From assembly GCF_910592395.1 (NCBI RefSeq), contig NC_088313.1, positions 18,990,437 to 19,054,436 on the forward strand: a DNA stretch of 64,000 nucleotides, given 5' to 3'. The notes under the pieces are model-generated. The model ran no database searches. It was not told where the DNA came from and worked only from the letters and a program-made list of their open reading frames with translations. Below, in pieces: positions 34,073 through 45,825 of the stretch (position 1 is its first letter; the number at the start of each line of letters is the position of its first letter). The stretch comes from Lineus longissimus. Its lineage: Eukaryota > Nemertea > Pilidiophora > Heteronemertea > Lineidae. The position numbers and the translations under genes were made by a program.

Positions 34073-35904
34073 CTGAATTATGCCAAATGTCAGAAAACGA
34101 TTACTTTTTGGACTACTTTTAGGACGACTAAAAACATTTAATAAACATCCCCTGGTCTAATGTTGTCACGGCTCCGTGTGTTCTCTGATGACAGTAGCGC
34201 ACTGTGCACGTTGTGTTCTCATTAGAGGGGCATTGAGATGGTTATGAACAATATTGATAACATCAATGTCTTTTTTATCATTATTGACAGCATCAGGACA
34301 GTCCTTAAATTTTATTAGACAGACCAGTGATTGATGGCTGACAAATGATAAACACCCTCCGGGATCCGAAAAAAGTCTTAGAAACAGTCATTTGCTGGAC
34401 AAAATATTGAGAATTTACAGAATTCTAAAAATTCCTTTTCCAGACAAAAATTCATTGCCGGCTACCATCCTAAGTCAGCTCCATACAAATTGCTGCCGAT
34501 ACAGATCTAATGCAATATGCAGTATGAAATATTCAATGCGTCTAATGTTTCATTCCTATAGGGAATGGCACCACTCTATGCCAATAACGCTGGCATTTTA
34601 TTTTGCTTTTAATGCTAATTGCCATCTCCCATGACCCAATTTGCCGAAATCAAATTTGGAGATTTCTACCAGGATAATTAGATCTGATCTGCTATGAGTG
34701 ATGTGATTACAAATATGGCGTTTTCCCAATTTCTTTCTACAAACTAACCCAAACATGTAAATCTAAAACATTCTAGCCTGGCTGGCAAATACGTTTCCTG
34801 GTCTTGACCATCTCGGTGCGGAAGATTGGTCATTAACAGAACGACTTTCTTGTGACTTCAGCTGCCATCTTAAAGAGACCGCCTTACAGTCAACTTTTAT
34901 TATCATATCATGCACGTGTAGTGAACCTTAGTCAATAGGGACCCCTCTCCCAACTCCAAGGACATCAACTTCAAGGCGCCAATCCTGCAAAAAGACTCCA
35001 AAAATCAAATTAACGTCAGATCAAGGCCAGGCATGCGAGCATAATACGACGAAATTGAACAATATTAACTATTACCACAAACCTTGCTAAAGTGATTCTG
35101 TGATCAAAGGAACCATACACTGGTGAGCATCTCCATCTTATCACCAATAATGGTTTCTAATGCACCAGGCGTAACATCAAAGTGAGAAGGGTTGTCTGAC
35201 TTTGCCGCTAGCTTCTTGGATGACAGACTGGAAACCGTTCTGACCTCAAATGTTGCCAGCAAGGTAGGATTCTAAAGCTGGTAGCGCACGGAGGTGAATG
35301 TCCGCCAGACCCTGTCGCTTAGATCTTGAACATCCTTTGTAAACAGAAAAAAACAAGCATTTCATTGAGCAATATGACATCTGAGATTGAGATGACACAG
35401 CGCCGCCAAAACAAATATTATTTTTTTTCTGTTAATATAATATGCAATTAAACGACCTCTGCAACGCGATATCACGGACAGTTACTGTTCTATGCTTCCG
35501 GCTTCAGACACTTTGTGATGCCATTCAAAGGCTAGAGTATAAGCCGTACAAGCAGGAAAGAAATCGAACGTGTTAAAACATTTCAGCTCAAATCATTTCT
35601 TGATTGATGGCCTCAGAAAAGAGAAATTAAAGGAAAAACTAAGCTAAATTCTCTTTAGCAATTTTCACCCGCCCCTGCAGCATAGCAATATCCATGTTGG
35701 GTGCAGACTCCTTCAACATTGTAACAAAAAGTGCAGGGGCATCTATAAACGGACTATGGAACTAAACATCACTGACGCCGATTGATTATCTCGGAATTGG
35801 GACTAACCTTCCGATGTCATAGACTAAGACTCTACTCTTTTTCCATAAAAAATCCGAAGTTTATTCAAACACACAAAAGCAAAACTTTCAACGGCATTTT
35901 TGCT
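34073..35904. other. Stretch without a supported gene
   Basis: No gene supported; only short frames without exon-like borders. Confidence 0.4.
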
Positions 35905-36111
35905 TTAGGATGCATTGAAAGGTTTCTCTGAAAATAACACATCGACAGGAAACCTATCTTCTAATATCAAAGACTGCCTTCTGTTCGGTACATTATCTGT
36001 TTTTCTCCATTCATCTCGGATCAAACGGATTATACTTCTTACAAGTCTCAATAGACTAGGAGATAATTTTTCGTGATGAAGAACGACAACTATGAGAGTC
36101 AGTAAAAGCAT
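35905..36111 (-). CDS. Weak ORF, 68 residues, unknown
   Basis: ATG to TAA. The N-terminus (MLLLTLIVVVLHH) could be a signal peptide or anchor; the rest is basic then mixed (RLVRSIIRLIRDEWRK). An internal donor-like CTT/GTAAGA is present. No promoter or splice context supports it clearly. Confidence 0.18.
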   Translation of the reverse strand: MLLLTLIVVVLHHEKLSPSLLRLVRSIIRLIRDEWRKTDNVPNRRQSLILEDRFPVDVLFSEKPFNAS

Positions 36112-37073
36112 GCATCAGGAGGTCTATTGTGATCAGATTTGAAAGCGGGATTGTGTTTCACATATTTTGTTGTGCTCCTATGATATAATAGCCCAGAGAG
36201 AAATTGACTAGTGGTCCACAGCTTATGATGGAGCCAGATCATGGTTAGCCGATATAGGAATATAGTGTAATAAGATTGGAGGAGATGGCTGCGGGCCTGA
36301 TTGTACTGTAATCGTATTGCGAGAAGTCTTTTTGTAAGGACGAATCAAAGCTTTGTCAAAGGCAATGAATATGAGGTAGATGAACTATCATATTAGAGAT
36401 GCAGGCAACGACTGAACTGCCACACAACCAACGAGATACAGCCTCTCCTTCTCTTTATTCCCCCCCCCCCAAAAACAATAATGCTGCGACCTGTGACCTA
36501 GCCATGATGGCACAACGACTGATTGCGATTTAACCAATCGGAGACATCCACCAATCGCAATCATCAAGTTGTCTTTGCTTTTTCATTCTTCACATCAAGA
36601 GATATCACTTTTTACCAACTGAATTTTTCTGGAACTTGCAGGAACATTGTTGATGCCCACACCATATCACAGGTCAAACAGATTATAGTCTTAAACGCGT
36701 TCACCTGACAATATTCGTAACTAGATAGACTTGGTAAAAGCTTGCTCCAGAATACATCCGATCTGATTTCAAAGCTTTGTGATCTAGATATTTTGGTCAC
36801 AAAAGACTATGTGATCCAAGCAGAGCTCTTGTAACTGATGGAAGGCAAATCTAAAAGCGGTGATAAGCAGTGATAGAGTCGAGCCAACGCAGAGTAATTG
36901 GGTTAAATTAGATGTTAAATGATAGCTGCTACTGCAACTGATGTCACACTAGTAACCTAAAAAAAACCTTTCTGTGAGCTTCTTTTTATCGGTAGCAACA
37001 ATGTGGGAATCATCACTACTAATGAACAACAATACAATAAAAAAAAGCAATCCTAGAGAAAGAGAGGAAAGGA
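36112..37073. other. Stretch without a supported gene
   Basis: Contains an 11-base poly-C run at 36460-36470. No gene seen. Confidence 0.4.
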
Positions 37074-37273
37074 TTACGAAAGGTGCTTCTTTTGCTGTCC
37101 ACAGGATTTCTCTAATGAGATTAGTCTGGTATCATTGACTACTCCGCTAAAAATTGATGGAGGGAGAGAATATGGAGAAAGGTATCGCAGTGCACGACTG
37201 TTCATCGTGAAAGAAAGCTCGGCTGAGCAGCGAGGACAACTGCTTCCAACAGACAAGTATTTTGCCAATAAGA
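37074..37273 (-). CDS. Candidate 3' terminal exon, unknown
   Basis: A strong acceptor (TAGCTACAGATCTCCATTTCAG, counted from its tract) is followed by two bases and 65 open codons, then TAA. The product contains VGSSCPRCSAELSF, a single CxxC, and ends CGQQKKHLS. Its start phase (1) would fit a preceding exon ending after the first codon base. Unrecognised. Confidence 0.22.
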
Positions 37274-38180
37274 CTGAAATGGAGATCTGTAGCTAACTTT
37301 TAGGTCATGGGGAAAAACACCTTATGTGGCTTAATCTCGTTACAAGTTAGCGAAAAACTTCACGAAGGCACTTTTTTGTGACCCATGGGAACATTTGCCT
37401 CTAGCTATGACCCTGAAATATTGACTGACAGGAAATGGAATTACAGCTACTCATAAAATTCAGAACGTGTCCAATTATAAACGAATGTATTGTAATCGTA
37501 TTTTATATACCAGTTGTTGTAGCCTGAAGCAATTAGCAAAAAACTCTGAGTTTTAGTAGTATTGGGATAAAACCTAAATTATTCAATATTTTGAATTTTC
37601 AACAAAAACGAGCTTGAAAAGCCCTCAAGATATTCCAGAAGTGTTCATTAAATAACCAAATCAGATAAGATGCTACTTGAAATTGAAAATTCTTCTTGAA
37701 TATCAAAGGTCTTCCTCATAGAGTACAGGCCGTAAGAAAAGTAGGCAAATTCCTATTTGTATAAAAAGAACATCCTGGTGGATCTACAACTTGATGCTAA
37801 ACTGACATCACTCAACTGACTCTCCCTGAAAGTGCGATGAGATGAGAACACCTGTCAGGTATCTGCATCAGAATGATATAGCACAAGGTTGTTTCTGAAT
37901 GGTATGCTATAATGTTTACCAGTAATCGCTATTAGCTTCGTCAAATCTTCTCAGATATGTTTTTTTGGTAGATTGCATGATGAAAAAAATATGTTAGGAA
38001 TTTAATTCAGGCCAATACAGTACCACCTGTAGAATCTATTACGACATGTTTAGCTGCAGGTGTTCGAGTCTATTTCGATCCATAACCAATATTTCTCCCA
38101 ACGTTTATCAAACAACATGATATTTCCCCAAGTACTTGTTAGCGTTCATGGAACTGGAACATGCTTCGATACCAAAACAC

Positions 38181-38352
38181 CATGGGCCAAATTCATAAAG
38201 GGTGTTTAGCTTAAAACAGCGTTTAACTACTGAATAGACAGATTCTGGCCCTTGATGTGAATCTTCACAGAATATGAATAGGCCCTGAAACTGATTAGAG
38301 AGAAGTTGTACATGTCTAACCCTTAAACGCCCTTTATGAATTTGGGCCCATG
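38181..38352. mobile_element. 172-bp MITE with GGGCC-type inverted ends
   Basis: Left end CATGGGCCAAATTCATAAAG and right end its near complement (CTTTATGAATTTGGGCCCATG, one extra C), continuing inward as GGGYGTTTA. Small elements ending in GGGCCCAAWTTCATAAAG are frequent in marine invertebrate genomes. No coding capacity; the minus frame across it is meaningless. Confidence 0.7.
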
Positions 38353-38406
38353 TGTGTGGTATGATATGATGATATGATATATACATAAAGCATTTGGCAG
38401 AAGAGT

Positions 38407-38811
38407 GTGTTGTCTACATCCAAATATCTCCAACCAATTTGGATGCTGGCTATCTTATTCACCACAAGCCAAATGGATGATGAAGATAGCCTTTGCCCCG
38501 ACAAGTACGACCGGAGGATGACCACAGTCAATTACATGCACCAATGCTTGCTATGGATGATAAAGCCGACAGGACCCATTGCGCTAAATGGTATTGCCTC
38601 TGACATTTTGACTTTAGTCAGAATCCTATTTTGCTTTGATTTCAGAGATCCTGTGATCAGACGGCTCAGTCAAAAGCTCGGGTACAGGCTCTCATTGAAA
38701 GACAGTTTCTCTGTTGATAGACATATGCAATGTAAGATAGTAGAGACACCTATTAGCGACTTCGCGTATTATAATCTGGTCTACATAGCTGATGCCTACA
38801 TCCTTCTTTAA
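38407..38811 (+). CDS. Orphan ORF of 134 codons, unknown
   Basis: Frame to a TAA at 38811 beside the MITE. The product has MDDEDSLCPDKYDRR in its first third and a mix of hydrophobic and charged residues afterwards. Splice borders are not evident. It is long for chance, but no homology is recognised. Confidence 0.2.
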   Translation: MLSTSKYLQPIWMLAILFTTSQMDDEDSLCPDKYDRRMTTVNYMHQCLLWMIKPTGPIALNGIASDILTLVRILFCFDFRDPVIRRLSQKLGYRLSLKDSFSVDRHMQCKIVETPISDFAYYNLVYIADAYILL

Positions 38812-39164
38812 CGCTTGCAAAATCTGATCACTTCTGCCGCAATACAACCGATTGGTTCGAATCACCCACTTGTGGTCGCAGAGATAAGGTTGACAGCATC
38901 AGTCAGGAGACACAATCAAACAAACTACATTGTATTGCAGCAATATACAACCGAGAGCAATTTGAGATACTGGTGATTCACTGATTACATGCTTGTGGTC
39001 AGCCGAATTGGATTGAGAGGACTTCCTGATATGAGAGAGAGCCGATGAATAGACCGAGGACTTCATCAGCCTTCCCTTCGCAATATTATGAACTGACTTC
39101 CCTTCAGACCGGATGGAGCAAGAACCACCATCCACATTCTCAATCACCCAGGCTGTTATGTGTT

Positions 39165-39225
39165 GTGTAAACGGATGCATTGAAATGAGACCACAATGAG
39201 GATGGATCTGATGGAATAGGAATGT
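39165..39225 (-). repeat. Dispersed repeat, copy 3
   Basis: On the minus strand this reads ATCCATCCTCATTGTGGTC followed by TCATTTCAATGCATCCGTTT, aligned with the copies at 2845 and 3848. It lies inside an open minus frame of 127 codons (38899-39282), which may be a remnant of the repeat's own coding sequence. Confidence 0.5.
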
Positions 39226-39469
39226 TTTTTTAGCAGAAGCAGCCCTGTTATTGAACATTAATGCCCTTTGATGGTTACACACAGGAGAGACATATCAGCC
39301 TTAACACACAATGAAATATGGTCAGAACTTCGGCAGTCTAAGTTACACGCCAGGTACGCAAACCAAGAATAAACAAGACCAGCCTGATTCATTCCCGATA
39401 AAGGTTATCTTGTGCATGTTCCACAAGCTGCTGCTTTGACTAACAGAATATCCGACACCACTGAAGGAT

Positions 39470-40330
39470 AATCAACTGGCATGCAAGCGTCACACAAGGT
39501 CGATAACAAACCCAAGGGCATCGACCAGGGTACAAATCCATACACAGATTACATCATGGCATGCAGGTCGATACCAGTCAAGGATATAAGTTATTCTAAT
39601 GTCATAAAAACAATTTCCCATCGGTTATCAAGACGACAGGGCCATCTGCCCAGGTTTCTCGGATGTGTTCTCATGCAAGGTGAAGATGCTCTTACTGACA
39701 ATCATCTTCTGGATGACCAATCATCTCAGGCATTTGCCTTGGCAATCAACTGCTTTCCACATTAAGTCATTTCCTTGTCATCCTTGAGTAGGAGGGCGAA
39801 TTGTTTGCCGCTTCCCTTGCACACATCACTGGCCCTGGATCCGGAGTTAACCAAAGAACTGCCGCCAATCACGCTTGAAGCTTATGGGTCTAACTCAGGG
39901 CATAAACTCGATTCAATGTCAGTGCTGATTGAAAGCTCCGGCCCTGAAGCACAGGATGTGTCCTGATGTGAGGAGTAATTTCCCATCCTTAATCATAAAA
40001 CTGGCCATGTTTCTGCTGGGTTGATGAGAGCATATATGAAGAGGTGACAACATCTTACTGCACTGCAATGTCTTCTTATGAAAGGTGACAATGTCATTGA
40101 TAAAAAATCCTCATTTTTATGACCCATCAGCTTGGGCATGAGCCTGTGGGCTTTATTCACCTCGATACATACCTAACGCCATCGTTGTAACTAGCAGATA
40201 ATCAACTAACAAGCGAGAGCCTCACCCAAGGTCAATAACTATGCCCAAGGGCACTAACCTGGGAACAAATGCCATGACCAGATCACGGTGTACCTGGTCA
40301 ATACTGGGCAATGATCTGATTCCCCAATAA
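39470..40330. repeat. Diverged direct repeat, about 730 bp apart
   Basis: GATAATCAACT, then GCAAGCG or GCGAGAG, CACAAGGTC, ATAAC, CCCAAGGGCA and ACAAAT words occur in the same order at 39468-39545 and 40197-40275, indicating an old duplication. Confidence 0.55.
39481..39966 (+). pseudogene. Open frame broken by a single TAA, unknown
   Basis: Two frames (39481-39765 and 39775-39966) are in the same register, separated only by a TAA at 39763, giving 162 codons with one stop. The second part has a GC-rich, coding-like codon choice (LALDPELTKELPP, then SVLIESSGPEAQDVS). A diverged copy of its first part lies at about 40195-40330. It may be a recently broken gene, a retrocopy fragment, or chance. 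Confidence 0.25.
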
Positions 40331-40971
40331 GTCGTCAGGTCTGCCTGGATGAAGTAGCTTTCAGAGACTGTAAATCATGAAACTGCCGCAAGTATTTTAC
40401 GGTAAAATGTCAGCTGACTATAACAATCATCCACCAATCACATGTCCGTACTACAATCAGATTCTTAATTAACTGATCTGAAACCATATCAGTTTTAGAG
40501 AGGCATAAACTGACATCGTCCGATTGTAAATTAGAATACGGATGTTTTATTCTCAAATGTATACTTTGAGGTAAACACTAGACCCTCACAATGGCTAAAC
40601 CATCACCTGACTATCCACCAGGCAGGTGGTTGTGCCACAATCAGTCTTTGAACCAACTAATCAGTCAGAGGAGCAGATGTTTGTACCTTATCGATTTCCT
40701 TTAAAGAAATGCTCTTGTTGACGAAGTAAGGAACCCTATCCTTGACAACAGTTGGCAAGCAGAGGAACCGATATAACCATCAACAATTCTAGAATCTGTA
40801 TCATAATGTAAATGGTTTATCTTGCATATCAAATGCAGCAAAACCAGGTGCATATCCCAGGCTGTTCCAAACATGATCATTTGAAAACATGCAGAAAAGA
40901 TTACGAAGTAATTAGCTTCTTTTCAAACGTTCAACATGATTTTCTCAAAAATCGAAAAATCAGCCAAAATG

Positions 40972-41215
40972 ATTAGCTCATATTAAAGCGACTGTATTAC
41001 ACAATGCCCAACAGTAATATGATGAGATATATGAAAGCATTTTTACACTAAAGGTGCTTCCTTGTTATGCTTTTGAAGAATATTTTAATATTTTCTTAAG
41101 ATCTTGCGATTCTGCAGAAATAATTAGCTCATTACACAATGCCTTGCAGCACAAGACTGATGAGATATTTGATAGAATGTTTATTTAAGGCACATCTTTG
41201 CTATGCTTTATTCAT
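40972..41215. repeat. Diverged tandem duplication, period about 150 bp
   Basis: ATTAGCTCAT, TTACACAATGCC, TGATGAGATAT, then a TTTA/AAGG-rich stretch and TTGYTATGCTTT recur in order in two units starting at 40972 and 41123. Noncoding. Confidence 0.7.
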
Positions 41216-41819
41216 AAAGTAATCTCGCAGTAGCCCCTGGGTGGCAATTAAAACAGTCAGCTGCAGTAGAGACATGATTAAGTGTTGATCTATATATGCC
41301 AACGGCAGACAAGGAGAATCAGAGCCTTTTCTGCATAGTGAAACAGACCTTGCTAGATGCATCTAAAGCTTCCATAACCTGTGAGGAATACGGTATAACA
41401 GCTAAAAGGAGAAGCTGGACTTGGGTAATCAATGACTGTCACGAGCTTGCAAAAGATTGGATCAGATAAAGTTGGGATAAGGTTCTGGGCGATATAACAG
41501 CTTCACGGGTTCCGTGTGTTGTGAGATAACAAATATAGACAGTGAGGTACACATTTCTATTCTAAAACACCTCAAACACATTGCATGCATGAACCACTAA
41601 GATTCTCATTACGATAATCTGCTTTCGACACACCTACCGACTAATATAGATGTCTCATTAAAATCTATGCTTTTCGTTGCCTTGTTCGACAACGTTTTCT
41701 TGTGAGATCAAAGGAAAAAATGTAACTTATTGCAACTTGTTATAGTGCTTGAAACTTGTACTGACTGTCTTTGCACCAGTTCAATTCTTCGTCTTCGTAT
41801 TGTAATTTGAAGTAGCTTC
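41216..41819. other. Stretch downstream of the peptide-precursor gene
   Basis: No other gene seen. Minus-strand sequence after the TAG at 41820 includes CAATAAG near 41728, a possible weak polyadenylation signal. Confidence 0.3.
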
Positions 41820-42014
41820 CTAGGCAATTTCTTCAGCAATGCGATTGTATTGAAACATTCCATATCGCGAAACTTGAGTATGCCATGGAGAATTTCTGCT
41901 CGTGAGCGTTACAAGCTCCTCAGACGAAACCTCAGACCAGTTGCTTATAGTGCAGGCAGTGATAAGTAAAGCTGTACAGATTGTAAACACCTGGATCGTG
42001 GATGTCGAAAGCAT
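41820..42014 (-). CDS. Putative 64-residue secreted peptide precursor
   Basis: The ATG at 42014 (A at -3, CGACAATGC) opens 64 codons ending in TAG. Residues 1-26 form a signal peptide: hydrophobic core around 8-21 (QVFTICTALLITAC), then a small/polar region. The remaining 38 residues have no Cys and carry single Arg at 40, 50 and 58 (TSR, VSR, YNR), possible processing sites. An excellent acceptor (TTTGCTACTGGTTTCAG) lies 12 nt before the ATG, so this is probably exon 2 after a 483-nt intron from the exon at 42510. Codon third positions are GC-rich compared with the flanks. The frame is open upstream of the ATG, so a longer N-terminus cannot be excluded. I do not recognise the peptide family. 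Confidence 0.45.
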   Translation of the reverse strand: MLSTSTIQVFTICTALLITACTISNWSEVSSEELVTLTSRNSPWHTQVSRYGMFQYNRIAEEIA

Positions 42015-42509
42015 TGTCGATTTAACCTGAAACCAGTAGCAAATGACGCCGATGTTACGATGCACATCAGTACAGTCATAACCACCTAGGATCCAGGATG
42101 TCCCCAAGTAAGGAAGTATTGTTGATATCTAACAGTATTAAGGCTTTGTAACTAGATGCCTCATCTTTCAACTAAGAACGCAAATACTTTAGGATGTTGC
42201 AGACCCTTTCCTAATGGAATAATGCTTTTCATGCTTGTCAAAGAACGTAATATGAGCAGATTTTTATAACATACAAAATAGATCTGCAGACTGGGACCAG
42301 ACATCACATGAGGAAAGACACTAGCCTTGTTTTGCAAGCTCTATAAGGTTGTGTGCAAGAGGAAATGCTTTCTTGCAAGTCATCGAAATTAGGTAATTTC
42401 ACGACTTTCCTATTTGACCTCTGAGGGACTGAATACCAACCAGCTTAATCAACTCATCTCAAGAAAAAAACAACACATGCAACACCTAGTGGGTACAAAT
42501 ATAACTTAC

Positions 42510-42585
42510 CATCTTTATACTGCGCCGTAAACTTTAGGTGTTTTTGAAACCCCTTCCAAATCTGCATCTTCCACTTGGACATGGT
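42510..42585 (-). other. Putative first exon of the peptide-precursor gene
   Basis: Ends at a strong donor (GATG/GTAAGTTA, boundary 42510). A TATA box (TATATAAAG) lies about 30 bp upstream of 42585, which places the transcription start close to 42585. The exon contains an ATG (42582, ACC before it) that opens 24 G-rich-third-position codons (MSKWKMQIWKGFQKHLKF...) up to the donor. Spliced to the acceptor at 42026 this frame stops at once, so it would be an upstream ORF or the exon would belong to another transcript; it would stay open if joined to the phase-1 candidates at 37273 or 34072. Confidence 0.4.
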
Positions 42586-42604
42586 TTCTCGTTGTCTAAC
42601 ACAC

Positions 42605-42615
42605 TTTATATAAAA
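42605..42615 (-). promoter_or_regulatory. TATA box
   Basis: Minus-strand TATATAAAG, spaced about 30 bp before the proposed start of the first exon at 42585. A TATA-like word is common in AT-rich DNA; the support is its spacing to the donor-bearing exon and the signal-peptide exon. Confidence 0.35.
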
Positions 42616-42639
42616 ATAAACAGACTTTCACTTGTAAAA

Positions 42640-43831
42640 AAGAATCCTATATTGTCTTTCTTTCCCTTGCACTTTCGGTGGGCTAAACCATCATGTTGTA
42701 GTTAAGTAAGTAGTCTATCCAATAAAAATATTGTTTTTATCCAGCAAAATCCTGTTCGTTCCAATAAGCTTATCACAATCCTATCACAAACTAATGAATA
42801 TTTGTTTCCACAGAGAGTCAGTTTATTCTATAGATAGATGTGCTGCAGTGTATGTTTCTGTTTCATGTGTTAATAGTTCGGGCAATTAAGATACCGGTGA
42901 GCATCCATTGATATAATCATCCCTGTGTGAACATATTTCTCTAAACATATTTTTCAAAATTGCCTATAAGACATTCACATGGTGATGATATTGTGAAAGG
43001 TTTTCAAAGCCAAAGGTTTCAGCTATCTTAAAATGATGTTTATGATGTTTCTAACTTAGTCACTCCAGAACTGTACTTTCGTATCGGAAGTCGATGTAAC
43101 CAGTGTCAACGGCCTCGTCCGAAAAATGGATTCGCAGAGTATTTTAAGAAGTGTCCTCAAGTGATTTTATAGTACAAGTTTTCAATGCCAATATCCTGAA
43201 GTAATATCAAGTGAATGAAACAATTGGCACAATCCAAAACATCACACTGACAAGTTACAATGAAAATAGCTCGAGTCCAACACAGATTAGAGCAAGTTCA
43301 ATGCCAAATGAAGTTGTGCCTCAAGGTGTTTATTCTAGTTCTTGTTTCATTGAATCAGCAGCGAAATGATGTCAATGCCACTAATGATATACATACACAG
43401 GAACGAATTTGAGATTCCCCTCAAAGTAACATATTACATGTTACAGCTATTTGACTTCTTCCCCTATTCCAGGTATTTCAATGATGAAAATTCCAAGTTG
43501 TTAATGCAATGATAGAATCCTGAAATCAGAAGCAAGCATATTATTAAGTTCTTCTTCCTTTAGATTCTCAATAAAATGAGTATGTCTGAATCCTATTCCA
43601 CATCTATTTCAATGATGAGGTGTCTCTCTCCGTCTCTGCAATAATCCTATTATAGCTCCCTGAAGTCACACGCGGAATCTCTAAACATAATCAAAACACA
43701 GCATATCAATTAGCAACTTAAACTGAACTGGATTCAATATGCTTGTATTGTTATTCAACAAATTCAATTAAAGGCTGTCAACGCATCCAAACTAAGGAAC
43801 CAAACCAACACATTCCAAGTAAGATTCAACA
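42640..43831. other. Stretch without a supported gene
   Basis: Upstream flank of the peptide-precursor gene. AT-rich; nothing else recognised. Confidence 0.35.
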
Positions 43832-44003
43832 AAGACTCTAAACTAACAATCCTACAAGTCTGCTGACCAATATAGGAAGGTCAAGGTAACAAGACTCCAA
43901 ACTAACAATCCTACGGGTCTTAACCAATGGTACCTTCAAGCAAACAAGGCTCTGAACTCACAATCCTGCTGGTCTTGTAACAAATGGTAAAGTCACGCAA
44001 ATA
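43832..44003. repeat. Three-copy minisatellite, about 57-bp unit
   Basis: Units begin at 43832, 43891 and 43945 with AAGRCTCYRAACT and share ACAATCCT, then GGTCTT or AGTCTG, and ACCAATRT. Divergence between units is moderate. Confidence 0.8.
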
Positions 44004-45825
44004 ATATCAACTAAATTCATGGGGACAAAAATATAAGACGATCAGCTGGTGTTGCAAGCCGTCTTCATCAGGTAGGACGACGAACCAAATCAATGTGATT
44101 GTCATAACGTTCCTAGTCTTCTGTTTCTCTTTCCTGTCTGCTAGCCGAATGCGGCCGACTGTTGACACTACATGACAGGAAAATGGGACAAACATCGCAC
44201 TTAATTCATTATCTTGTAGAAGTGCATCATTTCTCTTAGTTCGAGATTAAATCTAACACGCACAACCCTTGTCTGGCAACATAGATAACTTAAATTTACT
44301 AACTTCTGTCAGAAGTCTGAAATCATGTTCAACATGCACCTCTAACATTCACCTTCTAACTATTGCGTGTTTGTCATGTGTCCAACCTTTGGGGTTATTG
44401 GGACCCAAACACTACTGTAGTGAAAATCAGCGCCGCTTATCGGAATACCAAGACTATTTTAGCCATCCAGGCACTAGCGAGCATATAATATGATTAGCAT
44501 ACGCTAATGACCTCAGCTGCCTCTTTCACAGCCCTGTCAACAACACACGTCGATTTGGTCTATTCGCCATGATCAACTTAACTAGGAACCCCAGGGAATA
44601 TGATCAAGCCAATAATATGACATATATGATGAATGTTTTGTAAGCTTGAATGTTAAAAAATTTAACCCGATGCGACTAGTGGTTATTTATTCAACAACAG
44701 TCTGAAATCTGTCAGGCTTTGTGGTATTGTTTTGAGAGCTATCCTATGGTATACAAGTGATTGAGCTTTAGGATTGTTTATTGCCTCAAACTGGCTCCTA
44801 GAACTATCATCCGGATCAATGTCTGACCAAACGGTAGTCTGATGTGGTAAAACCCACTCCGGAAGATGAGTCTTATGTGGTAGATTAGACCAGCCTGGGC
44901 GGACAGCAATTAGGTTCAACATACCTTCAGATATGGATTAATCTATACTTGATAACAAGTATGTTAAAAGTAACAGTCGTTGATCAGTTGAAAACTGTTA
45001 GGTTCACAACATCTGTCCAAGTAAAAATAAAAAAATACCTCCAGGTTACTTCAATGAAGATTAACGTTTTCCAATATTACAAGGCTGAAGACAGGATATT
45101 CAACTGCGCAGTTAAGAGATTATAGTGAAAGAATGCCGTGGAGGATGGGTGAATTTCCTGTTGACAACGATCTGAAACGTGGGCAAAGAATGTCTGAGGC
45201 GAAAGAGTAGTCTCAGGACACCCTCATCTTGAGCTTCAGGGCCTTCCACTTGGCACCTACCGAGCTATGCCCTCCTGAGTAGACCCATGAGCTTCCAGCA
45301 GGATTGCCTGCTGTTCTCTGATCCTAGCTCTTCTCTGTACCCTGGCGTTCAGAAGTTCTGCAAATGAGAGTGAGTGTCAGATGCGCTGATTGTTTTTAAC
45401 AGTGACCACCTTGCTAGAAAGGATGCCTGCCACAGAAGCTTTCATAAAAATTGATTTCTGAGGCTCGACAAAGAAATCTGATGAGGAAATATACTGATTA
45501 GTGAGAACAATCCCCCATCATTTCGAGCCCAAAGTGCCCATTGATTGAATACCTTGGCAAAACCAATTTCCTCTAATAACCAATTAATATGGAAGCTCAT
45601 GTCCCAAGCAAAGGCTGATGGTATTATTATGGAAATTATGCCTTTGTTTTCTTGATGTGTGCTGTTGATGTGGTTGTCACCATCAGCATGATCAAGACAC
45701 AGCGTGAAGCAATTGACGAAGTGTCACCAAAGACAGGTTTGAAGAGTTCATCCCAAAGACTCACAAATCCTGTACAGCATCACTGAAGATATTCTACAGA
45801 TTGTGGAGAAAAATCTTCGTGTTTC
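44004..45825. other. Stretch without a supported gene
   Basis: No gene supported. Minus frames at 44007-44195 and 44683-44922 have no convincing borders. Confidence 0.35.

Noticed and set aside
38108-38386. 92-codon minus-strand frame
   Set aside because: It runs straight through the 172-bp MITE, so it is not a gene.
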